From positions 1-25,659 of the forward strand of contig JALKBU010000758.1 of the NCBI GenBank assembly GCA_023091735.1: 25,659 nucleotides of DNA, read 5' to 3'. Under the pieces are notes generated by a model, which saw only the letters and a program-made list of their open reading frames with translations, made no database searches and was not told the origin of the DNA. The position numbers and the translations under genes are program-made. Within the stretch, counting starts at the first letter, position 1. Every line of letters starts with the position of its first letter. The DNA is from Trichomonas tenax. Its lineage: Eukaryota > Parabasalia > Trichomonadida > Trichomonadidae. Of the stretch, positions 9,344 to 19,165 are shown one piece after another.

Positions 9344-10766
9344 TGGAGCCTATATTTTATATTTATGATCAAAAATCATTTTCCGAACTTTTTTCAAAAA
9401 TTTTTAATTTCATATTTAGTAAGTACACTATATATGCATTTAAAATATTAAAAAAAATTTACGATTATTAAATTAAATGATTGTTTTCTGTGCATTTAGA
9501 CACTTAAAATATGATGCACACATTTTATGCATATATTATGTGCGACTAAAATAAGCACTTTCCATTGAAATTTCATTTTATTTCGAATTTAATTGCAAAA
9601 GTCTTTGTTATTTTGATATTTTATTGTAATTTCTATCTTATAAAATATGAGTACACAATATATCCACTTCCAAAAATGCATATTTATGATCATTTTGTAT
9701 GAACTCAATATTTATTGAAAATTCAATCGAAAATATTATCTTTTAATCTATTACTCATATTGAATTCACAAGTGACCATGTAAATTTTCTTTATGAGCTT
9801 ATAATTCCATTATTGATTAATTTCTCAATATATTTATCGGATGCATCCATTCAATATCCGAATTCATGATTAAAGCAATCGACATATCTAGCATTATTGA
9901 TCTCCAAAATGATTTATGTTTGATAATGATTGAGTTCAGATATCATTGTGATTTTTGAAGAATTAGAATGAATTGTTTGTGTGAACGCTGTTAAATATGG
10001 CTGTTACCATAAAATCAACGTGAGTAATGCTTTCAATATGTGTTTTTTTCCTCAATTTGGTAAACAGTTTCCGGAAAATAAAATCATTTCATTTAAGATA
10101 TGATAACATGATACAGAGATCATTTCCATTATTGTGCTATGAGATGAAGGCTTCTTGACGATATAACAAATTTTTAAAAATAATAAGATAGCTATTTATC
10201 AAATTTGTGTTAATCCATATATAGCAAAAATCGATGCAAGGCCAAAAACATGTTCCACCATTGATACTCGCAGATTATCTCCGGAACATTTTTGAGATAT
10301 GATATACGACCAAAAATAACCAAATGGATGATAAATTATCACGATTCTATACCAATTTAGAAACGATCCAAAGTTTTCCTTATCAGTTGAATCACTTCTT
10401 TCGATATGACTCACTTTTACCTCGTAAATTAACTTTACACACTTAACAATCGCATATGCACATCCATGTGAATACAACGCACAAGTTATACATTATATAT
10501 AGCTTGAAAATATAAATTTCGAAATCAAAAATTCATTCATTTAATTGTTTAATCTTAATAATATATATTTTCAAAGCGAATAAATGAATGTTATAACATT
10601 AAAAACTTTCCAAAACCTGTATTTCCGAAAAATATTTTTGATTTATTTTTTATTTTAATTTTCTAAAAAAGCATAAATAATGGTGTTTGCAAGTTCTGTT
10701 ATCGATAACTTTCAATTACAAATGCTATAAGAATTGAAAGAAAAACGTCAAGTTTTGAGTTCATTT
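9344..10766. other. Long gene-poor region with an ambiguous minus-strand frame
   Basis: AT-rich. The minus strand is open at 10199-10477 (92 codons) but lacks an ATG. It translates to a Tyr/Ile-rich sequence with no motif I recognise. A second minus stretch around 9830-9960 reads DASDKYIEKLINNGI between stops. Both could be gene fossils or chance frames. No intact gene is supported. Confidence 0.35.
10760..10766 (+). promoter_or_regulatory. Initiator-like TTCATTT before the IBD gene
   Basis: GTTCATTT directly precedes ATG 10767 and matches the trichomonad initiator TCA-Y-W. The upstream TTG of the same frame would place translation before it, so the ATG is preferred. Confidence 0.55.
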
Positions 10767-11438
10767 ATGAAGAATCTTGGTGTTGTATTTCAACTTCCTA
10801 AGTACTGGAACATTCTTAGTGACTTCGACAAGTACCAATACAACTGCCTTAGGATAACGCTGAGTTCTCACTATGCGAAGAATCAGAGAAACAAAAGGAT
10901 CGAAAATTTCACAGAGATACTTGAGATAATAAAGAGGTTCTGTGTTAGAGGAGATGGTGATGATTGGCGCAGATTCTTAGTTTGTGGGTATTGCTGTTTC
11001 CCAGAAGGAATTGCAACCAATACAAGACAACTAAGACTTCTCATATTCAAATGCAAATCATCAATCAACGGGTCACTCCACAAGATGGGTTTCAGCTCAA
11101 ATATAGGACGCGCAGAAGCTTGCACATCTTTGATGAATGCAATTCCAATTCTGCGTGATAACATAAACGAAATGCGCCAATGGACTATCAGGAAGCTACA
11201 ATCACAGATACCATCATATATTTCACCACCAAACGAAATAAACACAAATGAAGAAAATCAAACTGAAGAGAAACCGATACTGGAACTTGAAGAGGAGAAT
11301 AAGAGACAGCTCCCAATTCCGGATGTCCAACAAACAACATCAGAAAACAAAGATTCATCAGAGAATTTCGATCTTACATTCCCACTAATGTTGGATTTGG
11401 ATGAACAAAACAGTCTCGTAGACATTGATTTTATTTGA
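10767..11438 (+). CDS. Initiator-binding domain (IBD) protein, IBP39-like
   Basis: This 223-residue protein has an N-terminal domain of about 125 residues resembling the trichomonad initiator-binding domain of IBP39 and M3BP. That winged-helix fold reads core promoter elements in the nucleus. Supporting segments are FDKYQYNCLR (20-29), DDWRRFLVCG (65-74), and the probable recognition-helix region GIATNTRQLRLLIFKCKSSI (81-100) followed by NGSLHKMGF. After residue 145 comes a disordered acidic linker rich in Glu, Asn and Pro. The tail is acidic-hydrophobic (FDLTFPLMLDLDEQ, 201-214), in the place where IBP39 carries its RNA polymerase II contact region, although this tail is much shorter. IBP39 is about 39 kDa; this protein is about 26 kDa. 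So it is probably a paralogue rather than the general factor. ATG 10767 is the first in-frame ATG after a TAA and sits just behind TTCATTT. Family recognition is from memory of the motif pattern. Confidence 0.8.
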   Translation: MKNLGVVFQLPKYWNILSDFDKYQYNCLRITLSSHYAKNQRNKRIENFTEILEIIKRFCVRGDGDDWRRFLVCGYCCFPEGIATNTRQLRLLIFKCKSSINGSLHKMGFSSNIGRAEACTSLMNAIPILRDNINEMRQWTIRKLQSQIPSYISPPNEINTNEENQTEEKPILELEEENKRQLPIPDVQQTTSENKDSSENFDLTFPLMLDLDEQNSLVDIDFI

Positions 11439-12596
11439 TGTAGATAATTAGTTTTTATATCTGTTTTATTAAAATGTCAACATTTTCACAATTTTATTTT
11501 TTTCTGAACTTATACGTTCATTCAATTTATAAATTCTGAAAACTTATAAATTTAGTTGGTACAACATTTGATAAATCCATTTCTCGATCTGATTTTCAAT
11601 TTTTAAAATTAAAATATAAGTATAGAATTTTTTCTATGTCAAGAATCAAAATTTTCATGATTTTATTATATTGCATCAGATGGATGAATGAAAATAAAGT
11701 AAGCTTTCAATATATTTGCTTTTAAATTTTTTTATATCAAGAAATAGACACTCAACAATATGTGTCATTCATAATTTATATTTAATATTTCAATGAGTGT
11801 ATTCAAATAATAAATCTATCGTTTATATGAATTTATCAAATATTTTTTAACAAATAAAGATACAGGTGTGAGTTGTGCAGTTTTATTGACATGTGGTGGA
11901 AAACAGCTATAATTGATTCTATTTTCAACAAAATTTTAGAGAATTGAAAAAATGAATTTTTTCATAAATCGAATTAAAATAGAGTTTTCTATAATTCCTG
12001 TAATCGGCTATCGCGTAAAATTACATTTTCCAAGCTCAATTTCAATTGGTACGATTTTTTTTCTTTAAAAAAAAAATCAAAAACTCAATTCAAATAAATT
12101 CTATGATTAAACCATTTGAATTGATGAGTTATTAGGCCATTGATGAAAATCACTGATTGATATATATTTTTCTTAATTAATGCGTTGATTATTGTTACAA
12201 TTGTCACAATGATCGAACACATCTTTTGGCAATACGTATCTTTAGTTTCAAGTTGAATTTCATTGATGAAATAAAATTTAAAAATTATTTTCGAATTTGA
12301 ATTAAATATTTGATGTCTGACATAATGCCCACAGCGTAATTTACATGCAAACGATTCACTTTGGTTCAGGTTGTTATTTTTTTTTATCTAAATATCAAAC
12401 AAATCAAATGATATTCTGCTCGCTTTGTTATCTGTTTTCTAATAGTGAAATCTTATAGCTGAATTTGAAAATAAATTAGAAAATTCGAAAAATTGATTCG
12501 ATTCTGATTGTTAACGTGTTGTGAATATATTGTAATTAATATATGGTATCTATTGCAATGTTGCTAAGGTTAGTTTTCGTTGATATATCTGTGAAA
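11439..12596. other. AT-rich gene desert
   Basis: About 1.1 kb without any coding, repeat or structured signal I can support. It contains only A/T runs. Confidence 0.4.
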
Positions 12597-12905
12597 TGAT
12601 TTGATCCTTATAATTTTGAACATGGAGCAAATAATATTCCTTAGGATTTGATTGCCGATGGGATTTTAAGCCATGTTGCTGAAATAGATATAAAACATCA
12701 AAATCTGTGCTTTTCGTGTCTAAGTCGATGTATAGCTTTTCCATTGTCGCGCGTTTTTACTGATAAGTGCTGGAACTCCAATTTAAACCCTCAAGAGAAT
12801 TAACACAAAAAGATTTTTTGAAAGATGCCTGGCCGCATCATTATGAAAAATTGTTAAATGTCGGAGATACAGTGCCAACGGACATAATGACACTTGGTAA
12901 TTAAA
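12597..12905 (+). pseudogene. Coding relic, family unknown
   Basis: Two adjoining frames on this strand read like one broken protein. The first (from 12597) gives FDPYNFEHGANNIP, a TAG, DLIADGILSHVAEIDIKHQN, and continues to FTDK near 12768. The second picks up there as VLELQFKPSRELTQKDFL, then KDAWPHHYEKLLNVGD, ending at TAA 12903-12905. One stop and one frameshift separate the parts. The residue mix is normal for a soluble protein, unlike chance frames in this AT-rich DNA. No family recognised. The minus ORF at 12550-12744 is the competing reading; it has an ATG but odd composition. Confidence 0.4.
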
Positions 12906-13653
12906 ATATTCTTTTCAATTTCAAAAAATTTTAGAAAAATAAACGAATATTTTGTATTCTTGCGTTTTCAGCTGCATATCAGTAGTCTTGAATTTCACAT
13001 TTTAGTTTGTTATCATGAATAATCTTGATAATTCTTTGACAGGTTATAACTTTATTCGAATTGAAAGAATTCTTCCAAAAGTGACGGAGGGGAGCGGAGT
13101 CACTTTTGGAAAAATTTCTTTAATCGTTATGCCTTGAATTTTGAGATCAAATTATCCTTAGGTTTTTCACCTTGAAATGATAATAAAAAATCGATTTTAA
13201 GCGGGTGTAATAACCTTATTCACTTCATCTGATTTGCAAAAACCGTTAGTGTTTTTAATGGTAGTCTCCATTTGATGAAAGGGTTCTCTTTGTATTCCAT
13301 CAAATTTTAAGGACCGGACTTCTATACCAGATCACTGTTGACCAGAAACTCAACTCCATTCTTCATATTTCAGTCATTCCAATATTAGATATTGTTATTT
13401 CTTTCCCCTACCTTAACAAGAAGCATACAATCCATTTCTCCCATGACTCTAGTCTTAATGTTGTTATATAAATTGTTGTTTTAGTAAAAATACACCCCGA
13501 AAAATAGATTTTTATATTTCAAGGTTAAAAACCGTGGGACAATTTAAAATTCTCAAAATTCAATGTATAACGATTTTGTAATTTTTAGTTTTGTTTTCTT
13601 TCTTTTTCTCGTTTCTATGAGCGATATCTTCCAGCAGAAACTATAACAAACGT
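12906..13653. other. Spacer holding one long hairpin
   Basis: No gene. It contains the stem-loop at 13073-13111. The remainder is AT-rich. Confidence 0.4.
13073..13111. repeat. Perfect 13-bp hairpin with GGAGGGGAGCGGA loop
   Basis: TTCCAAAAGTGAC (13073-13085) and GTCACTTTTGGAA (13099-13111) are exact inverse copies around a 13-base purine-rich loop. Outside, GAAAGAA and TTCTTTA continue the pairing after a three-base interruption on each side. The loop shares GGGGAGCG with the unrelated hairpin at 17845-17922. Confidence 0.8.
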
Positions 13654-14537
13654 GAATTCTCATTCACAAGCAGCTGTATTCCATATAGTTTTAGCTTAAG
13701 TCGAGGGTATATTTATTTGAATTATGGGGCTCATCAGGATGCGTTTTAGAAAACGTTAAAAATAAATCTCTTGGTGGATATGTCTCAGGGAGATTAGTTT
13801 TCAAGAATGAAGAGTCATTCAGAGTATTGATAGGAGAAATGGGAAAAACTGGCTCTGATTCCAATCGACGTACTTGCGGAGATGGTAGAAAAGGAGGGGT
13901 TGATGCTATTAAATCGGATGGCTATCAATATCCGCCTCCAGGAGGCTCAGGAGGCGGAGCTACGAGATTGTATTATTCCGATGGTCAGCAAATTGCTGTT
14001 GCAGCTGGCGCCGGTGGCTTCTGTGGCAATAGTTGGGATGTGCATCTTTATTATTTGCCATCCCGTGCTGGAGGAATATCAGCGCCAAGGTATGGATATA
14101 ATGATACTTCACTTTATGATGGTGCAAGCCAAACCGTTGGCGTATCATCATGAATCGGCCAAGACGGTGCCACCGGATTAAATGCACCAATCGGTACACC
14201 CAGATCAAGTGCAGAAAGGAATGGAGGCGGTGGAGGTGGATATAGAGGAGGATTCTCTATACCACAGACCAAATCTAAATATTTGCAAAATTTTGGTTCA
14301 GGAGGATCTTCCTATATATCCGGACATCGCCAATGTGCTGCTCATAGTACTATTGGATTCTTGGACCCTGTTGTTTTGAGTGGCGCTGATTCGTTCATTC
14401 AGCCAGATGGAACAGCACAACAGGGTCACTATGGAAATGCATATATGAGAATCACACCGATTTATTTATATGATCTATTCATCGAAAGCTGTTTGCAGTT
14501 ATACGGAGTTAAACTGAAATATATTGCATTAGTATGA
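13654..14537 (+). pseudogene. Glycine-rich (ALK-like, Gly_rich family) surface-type protein pseudogene
   Basis: Reading starts at about 13654 with REFSFTSSCIPYSFSLSRG, then slips by one base near 13708. It continues as FELWGSSG and a long frame to TGA 14535-14537, interrupted only by TGA at 14151-14153. It shows the hallmarks of the glycine-rich domain found in ALK-type receptors and in many trichomonad proteins. These are the Cys-Pro-Tyr lead, the FE-WG-SGG core, successive GGSGGG, GAGGF and GGGGGGYRGG runs, GSGGSSYISGH followed by a Cys, and a closing GHYGNAYMRIT strand. Intact relatives normally carry a signal peptide, more extracellular sequence and often a membrane segment; none is seen. 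One frameshift, one nonsense codon and no start make it a recent pseudogene or fragment. Readthrough of the single TGA is possible but unsupported. Confidence 0.75.
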
Positions 14538-15173
14538 ACAATAGAAATGAAAATATATTATTCATATCTTTACAGGAAAATGAATAAAGAATTAGAGAAT
14601 ATGCTGATATTTTTATTATTGTCGAGAAACTCAGAGAATGTGATTTTGTTAGCAATTTAATTGCAGCAATATAAAGAGATTGTTCTTTGATGCAATTAAA
14701 GTTTCACAAAATAAAATTGAACTCACTGCATATAAAAACCATTTAGTTGGACTGTGAACCACAAAGTTATAAATAGTTTCTGACGTAAAATCATGATTAT
14801 ATTTATGGCCTTTGGATGTGAACATTAATGCCGTAAATTGCTTTTCATTTGACCAAATATCACTGAATCAATTTTCTCATTTAATTTGAATTTTCAAAAT
14901 TTTGGATTTGATGTCACATGAACCATTATAATTTATAATTAGTTTTTTTTACATCAAAAAGATTAAAATTTTTAGGAGTCGTTTTAATTAAGTTTTGAGT
15001 CATATTGGATCATTATATCTTTATGGAAAATTACCAGTAGATAATATACTTGATGGTGAATGTTGTTATGCAAGTTGTATTGCTCTATTCGATTACAATT
15101 ACAAGATATGATAAAAATATTCCTGACATAATTTTTGATGTAAAGAGGAGTTTACAATAAAAATCAAAAAAAA
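14538..15173. other. Spacer with possible coding relics
   Basis: Short protein-like pieces occur on the + strand: EYADIFIIVEKLRECDFVSN near 14600-14660, and SHIGSLYLYGKLPVDNILDG near 15000-15060. They are separated by stops and frame changes. They could be debris of one gene, but I cannot name a family. The last bases before 15174 are the promoter of the Arb2-domain gene. Confidence 0.3.
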
Positions 15174-16109
15174 ATGATTTCCAACGAATGGTTCGATAGA
15201 GGCACTCAAAAAACATTTCACTTCAACGAAGATGGAATGTTCGTTAATGAGGACGGCGTCGGACCGCAAAAAGGCTTCAAAAACGATGATGATTTCAGTG
15301 ATTGGTTGCATTCTTACGTCGTTTCTGAAATAAAGAAAGCAGGCCTTCTAGAAAAGTGCCATCCAGAGAATGGAGCACCAATTTACCACACAGAGAACGC
15401 ATTTAATTCACCAGATAAATTATTAGTTTTAATACAAGGAACAGGTCGAGTTCGCGCGGGTGTTTGGTCTGTAGGCGTCTGTGCGTATGCGGGATTGAAC
15501 GCTGGATCAGTTCTTCCTTACATAAAAGAAGCGGAGAAAAGAAATATGGAAGTTATCATATTAAATCCTAATGATCCCCGTTACTCTATGTTCATTGATC
15601 GCTATAGGACAAATATAGGCATGGTTAGACATACATTAGCAATTTTCGAAGATTTAATTTTACCAGCGAACCCTAGAAAGGTATACATCCTGTGCCACTC
15701 AATGGGCGGTGAATGCACCATTGCCTGTTTGAGGAAATTCCCAGAGTGGATGATCGAACACGTTAGAGCCATCGCTATGACAGATGCATGCGAAAACTCA
15801 GTGAAAGTTGAAGGCCTTAGGATGGATGCTTGGTGCAAGGACCATAACATCAATTGGATTTGTTCAGATGAAGAATCAAATAAGAAATTGCAGGATGGAA
15901 TCGCGTCAATGCATTATTCTTCCGGTACAAAGGATCACCCTTTATCAACAGCAAAGGCATGGCCATTTATTTGGACATTCTTTGACTATAAAGGTGCAGA
16001 TAAAGATCCACCAACAGATCCTGAAGCTGATAAAGTAGACCTTGAGCAGTATCGCGGCGCAGACAACCTGGAGGAGTCTGGCTCGCGAACAGGATGGTTT
16101 TTGTTTTAA
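15174..16109 (+). CDS. Arb2/FAM172-like alpha/beta-hydrolase-fold protein
   Basis: The intact 311-residue protein has the layout of the Arb2 domain (fission yeast Arb2, animal FAM172A). An N-terminal aromatic region (FHFNEDGMFVNEDG, 15-28) precedes the strand-loop LLVLIQGTGRVRAGVWS (83-99). Then come VIILNPND (127-134) and the nucleophile-elbow-like CHSMGGE (174-180, Ser176). An Asp at 204 and His at 255 could complete a triad, which is inference. In yeast, Arb2 works with Argonaute in siRNA chaperone complexes; FAM172A proteins may bind Argonaute too. Whether the trichomonad protein does so is unknown. There is no signal peptide or membrane segment, so a cytosolic or nuclear site is likely. 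The start is the first ATG, directly after AATCAAAAAAA, a context shared with the coiled-coil gene. It converges with the kinase gene downstream, about 335 bases apart. Confidence 0.85.
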   Translation: MISNEWFDRGTQKTFHFNEDGMFVNEDGVGPQKGFKNDDDFSDWLHSYVVSEIKKAGLLEKCHPENGAPIYHTENAFNSPDKLLVLIQGTGRVRAGVWSVGVCAYAGLNAGSVLPYIKEAEKRNMEVIILNPNDPRYSMFIDRYRTNIGMVRHTLAIFEDLILPANPRKVYILCHSMGGECTIACLRKFPEWMIEHVRAIAMTDACENSVKVEGLRMDAWCKDHNINWICSDEESNKKLQDGIASMHYSSGTKDHPLSTAKAWPFIWTFFDYKGADKDPPTDPEADKVDLEQYRGADNLEESGSRTGWFLF

Positions 16110-16444
16110 TTTTTTTAAATTTTTGTTTTCATTATAATAAATCATATTATAATAAAGCCCCATGCCAATGCAATATTATATTTGAAACAATTAACAAAAA
16201 ATAAATTGTTTATAATATATAATTTCTTAAGCATGAATGCAAGCCTATTTAGGTTGTGGATGTTCTGTCTAATGATCCCCAAAAGATGTTTATTATATAT
16301 ATTTTTATCAAATACTTATATCTTTTTCTTGAAGCCTTCAGTGTCTAAATACAGTATAAGAAGGATTGGATATAAATATAACAAAACATGAATTTATAAT
16401 AAACAAAAAATAACAAATAACAATAAAAAATAATTACGATTATA
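16110..16444. other. Short AT-rich spacer between convergent 3' ends
   Basis: No gene. It holds the 3' flanks of the Arb2-domain and kinase genes, with several TAAA/ATAA stretches on both strands that could serve as polyadenylation signals. Confidence 0.45.
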
Positions 16445-17467
16445 TTACAATGTACCTCCTAATATCATATTGGCTCGCCTTCTCTTCTTCTTGTTTACCA
16501 AGAATGGGACAGTTTTCTCAGTTGTGTTAGGACAGATTCCATATAATGGTGAATTATTTCTAACAACGAGGTGGGGAAGCGAGGAAATGCTGCTTCTGTT
16601 CCTTTCATCGGTGGTTCTCGGCAATTTGTGAGATTCGACCTCAACGTCTTCCATCATCTTTAATAACTCTTCTGTTGAGGCTCTAGTGTCAGGATCGAAC
16701 TGCAGACACCTCGCTACTATATCTCCCAGAACTCCTTTACACAAATTATTCAAATGTAACGAATTTGATCGAATCTGTCTAATGAACTGCATATCGCTGC
16801 ACAAGTTAAATGGATAAGATTTGGATCCAATCAAGTGAACAATGATGCCGAGTGACCAAATATCGGCTTTCATTCCATCATATGGCGAGAAAAGTATGAT
16901 TTCTGGTGCCATGTATAGTGTTGTGCCGCAGAAGGTCCTTAAAATATTGGCTCTTTCTCTTGATAAGCCAAAATCAATTAACTTTGGGCAATAATCATCA
17001 TCAAAAAGTATATTTTCTGGCTTAAGGTCGCGATGTGCGATGCCGCGTTTATGAATATAGTCCAAACCTTGTATGATTTGCTTTACCATTTTCACTTGTT
17101 CTTCATAACTAAAGAAAACTCCGCGATTCATTAATCTCTGTAAGTCTCCATGAGGCAAAAATTCCATGATGATGTTGATAGTCTCTTCTTCGTAGACGAT
17201 TTCCTTTACTTTTACGATATTTTGATGATCAAATCTTGCACAAAGCCTTAATTCGTTGTCTATATACGACACAATGTTTTGCGTAGTTATTTCTTTTCGA
17301 CTGATCATTTTAATTGCAACATATTCATCCATTTTTTCATCAGCACCTAAAACAACAATTGCGAAGTTTCCCTTTCCAATGGTCTTCAGAATCCTGTACT
17401 GGCCCACAAATTCGGGTACTTTTATTACTCCTATGGTAACACTCTCCTCATAAAGAACTCCTTTCAT
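16445..17467 (-). CDS. CAMK-like serine/threonine protein kinase
   Basis: This 340-residue protein is a complete kinase. The domain runs from about residue 24 to 278. It has a glycine loop GKGNFAIV (31-38), the VAIK lysine (Lys53), a candidate helix-C Glu72, and the catalytic loop HRDLKPEN (145-152). It also has DFG (165-167), an activation segment with GTTLYMAPE (181-189), and DIWSLGII (202-209). All catalytic residues are present. The VGQYRILKTIGKGNF opening and the short region after the domain fit the large trichomonad CAMK/AMPK-like group. The tail (about 279-340) is Ser/Arg/Lys-rich with no domain. The substrate is unknown; it is likely a soluble signalling kinase. ATG 17467 is the first start of the frame, preceded on the coding strand by CTTCAAATTAAAATA, a weak initiator-like context. 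No frameshift or odd composition. Confidence 0.93.
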   Translation of the reverse strand: MKGVLYEESVTIGVIKVPEFVGQYRILKTIGKGNFAIVVLGADEKMDEYVAIKMISRKEITTQNIVSYIDNELRLCARFDHQNIVKVKEIVYEEETINIIMEFLPHGDLQRLMNRGVFFSYEEQVKMVKQIIQGLDYIHKRGIAHRDLKPENILFDDDYCPKLIDFGLSRERANILRTFCGTTLYMAPEIILFSPYDGMKADIWSLGIIVHLIGSKSYPFNLCSDMQFIRQIRSNSLHLNNLCKGVLGDIVARCLQFDPDTRASTEELLKMMEDVEVESHKLPRTTDERNRSSISSLPHLVVRNNSPLYGICPNTTEKTVPFLVNKKKRRRANMILGGTL

Positions 17468-18051
17468 TATTTTAATTTGAAGAGAGCCTCAAAAGCGTCA
17501 AAACTATCATTTTTCAATATGCCGCACCATAATTCAGTGATATTTGGAATCTTTGTCTGCTATAGAGTATGTTTACAGTGATTATTCGGCTATAAATTTT
17601 TGACAGGATTTGAATATTTATTGTGATTTTTATGACTGAAAAGACCCTGAATGCAATTTTGGTTTAGAAGTGTTAATTTTCAAAAAGTTTTTACTACCTT
17701 CAGAATTATTGAATGACGCTATGAATATTTTGTATGTGGTGTCAAAAAATATAATTTGACTGAATTAGCTGTACATTATATGTAGATATATTTTTGACCA
17801 AAATTTTGACAAAAACAGTATTTTCTTTCAAATTTAAATTTTAATAAAATGTTGCAACTTTTGAGAGGAAGTCTTCGAAGGGGAGCGAAGAAGGCCGATC
17901 TCTCAAAAGTTGCAACATTTTAGAATTCATGTTAAATTCAAAATTTGAAATGAAGTTCAAAATTGAATGTCTATCTATTTAATTGAAAAGTACTTTAGCA
18001 TATAATTATTGGTTAGTATTTCAACAGAAAGCTTTTCAAAAATCTGAACCG
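17468..18051. other. Spacer holding a long hairpin
   Basis: No gene seen. It contains the 5' flank of the kinase gene and the hairpin at 17845-17922, and ends at the left terminal repeat of the 3.1 kb element. Confidence 0.45.
17845..17922. repeat. Perfect 23-bp hairpin with GGGGAGCG-containing loop
   Basis: Arms 17845-17867 (TAAAATGTTGCAACTTTTGAGAG) and 17900-17922 are exact inverse copies. The 32-base loop holds a second stem, TCTTCG (17872-17877) with CGAAGA (17886-17891), around AAGGGGAG. The wording CGAAGGGGAGCGAAG parallels CGGAGGGGAGCGGAG in the hairpin at 13.1 kb, although the outer arms are unrelated. Confidence 0.8.
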
Positions 18052-18133
18052 AGGTGTTGGGAAAATGACCAACTAACGTATCGTACGTCATGAAAAGTGA
18101 ACTAACGTACAAAAGTTTATACGGCTATCGTCG
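18052..18133 (+). repeat. Left terminal inverted repeat of the 3.1 kb element
   Basis: Starts AGGTGTTGGGAAAATGACCA. Seven substitutions against the right copy, no indels. Confidence 0.85.
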
Positions 18134-18624
18134 CATCAGAAATGCAGCTTCGGACAAGTTTTGTATTGTTGAATATAATAGATGCTTGATAACATCAACA
18201 GTTTCCATCTGTACGTCGTCATCAATCTACATTATTAGTTTGTACAATTTGAAAATGCTCAAGAAAGGATCACTTTGATCTTGGCAATTTTTTTATTATT
18301 CACTCATGGCACAAAAGATACATAGCTTACCGAATGTGTCTAATATGTTTAGGCTGTTATTATTCAAAAAAGAAGAATTTTAAAAATTATATTGGCAAAA
18401 TACTAGTCAAAGAATTTTCCTTCCATGCAGGATATGCTGTACAAAAACATTATTGTATAATATTTGTTCATATATAACCTCTTAAAAACGACTAAATATA
18501 TCAATAATGACTGCTTTTTAAAATTTGTCATGTAAAAAGAATCTAAATATGTATTCTGACATATAAATATTTTATCTGACAGTTTTAAACAGTCACAAAT
18601 TTCTTTGATGCTTTATCTCACCTT

Positions 18625-19165
18625 CTACTCAGAAATATGAAGTAATGAGCCTGGCTTGAAATCTCCTTTGATATGAACTCTTAGTCCCTGTGAGTTAAAA
18701 ATGTTTTCTTTGATCAACATAGGTGCATCCTCCAATTTAATGTCAATTATGATTGATAGTAATAAATCTGCCATTGCTGTCTGTCGTGTGAGACGCGAAT
18801 AATATGCAATCACCAAAGATAATGATCCTATGCGTTCCGAGATATTCTGAAAATCATAACCCTTGCTCATATAGAAGTGAAAAATAGCGAGCATCTTAGG
18901 AACTCCAAAAATTTGACATACATCGAGGGAAATATTAACTCCTACTATAGAGCGATGTAAAACATATTAAAATGTTATTAGCAAAGGATTTAATGAGTAG
19001 ATCCAAGATTTGATTCGTGCCGAGTCTTAATATAAAGGTCTGCTTGAAAGGGAAGCAGCTTTGAGAATCATAAAATGCATCCGTGACTCTTTTACATCAG
19101 AGATGAATGACACTTTTGATTTCAATGATATTAACACGGACAAGCACAAAATATTAATATAAATG
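18625..19165 (-). pseudogene. Coding relic inside the 3.1 kb element
   Basis: One minus frame runs about 180 codons with only two stops. It ends at TAG 18625-18627. Protein-like stretches include SIVGVNISLDVCQIFGV, KMLAIFHFYMSKGYDFQNI, RQTAMADLLLSIIIDIKLED and HIKGDFKPGSLLHI. The ATG at 18894 would give an 89-residue product, but the open frame clearly extends upstream of it, so the gene is truncated. A competing + strand reading (LEREAALRIIKCIRDSF at about 19050-19100) cannot be excluded for the upstream half. No family recognised. By position and strand it may belong to the same decayed gene as the relic at 19725-19990. Confidence 0.4.

Noticed and set aside
10199..10477. 92-codon minus ORF
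   Set aside because: It lacks an ATG, starts after a stop in AT-rich DNA and has no recognisable motif. Kept only as an ambiguous frame.
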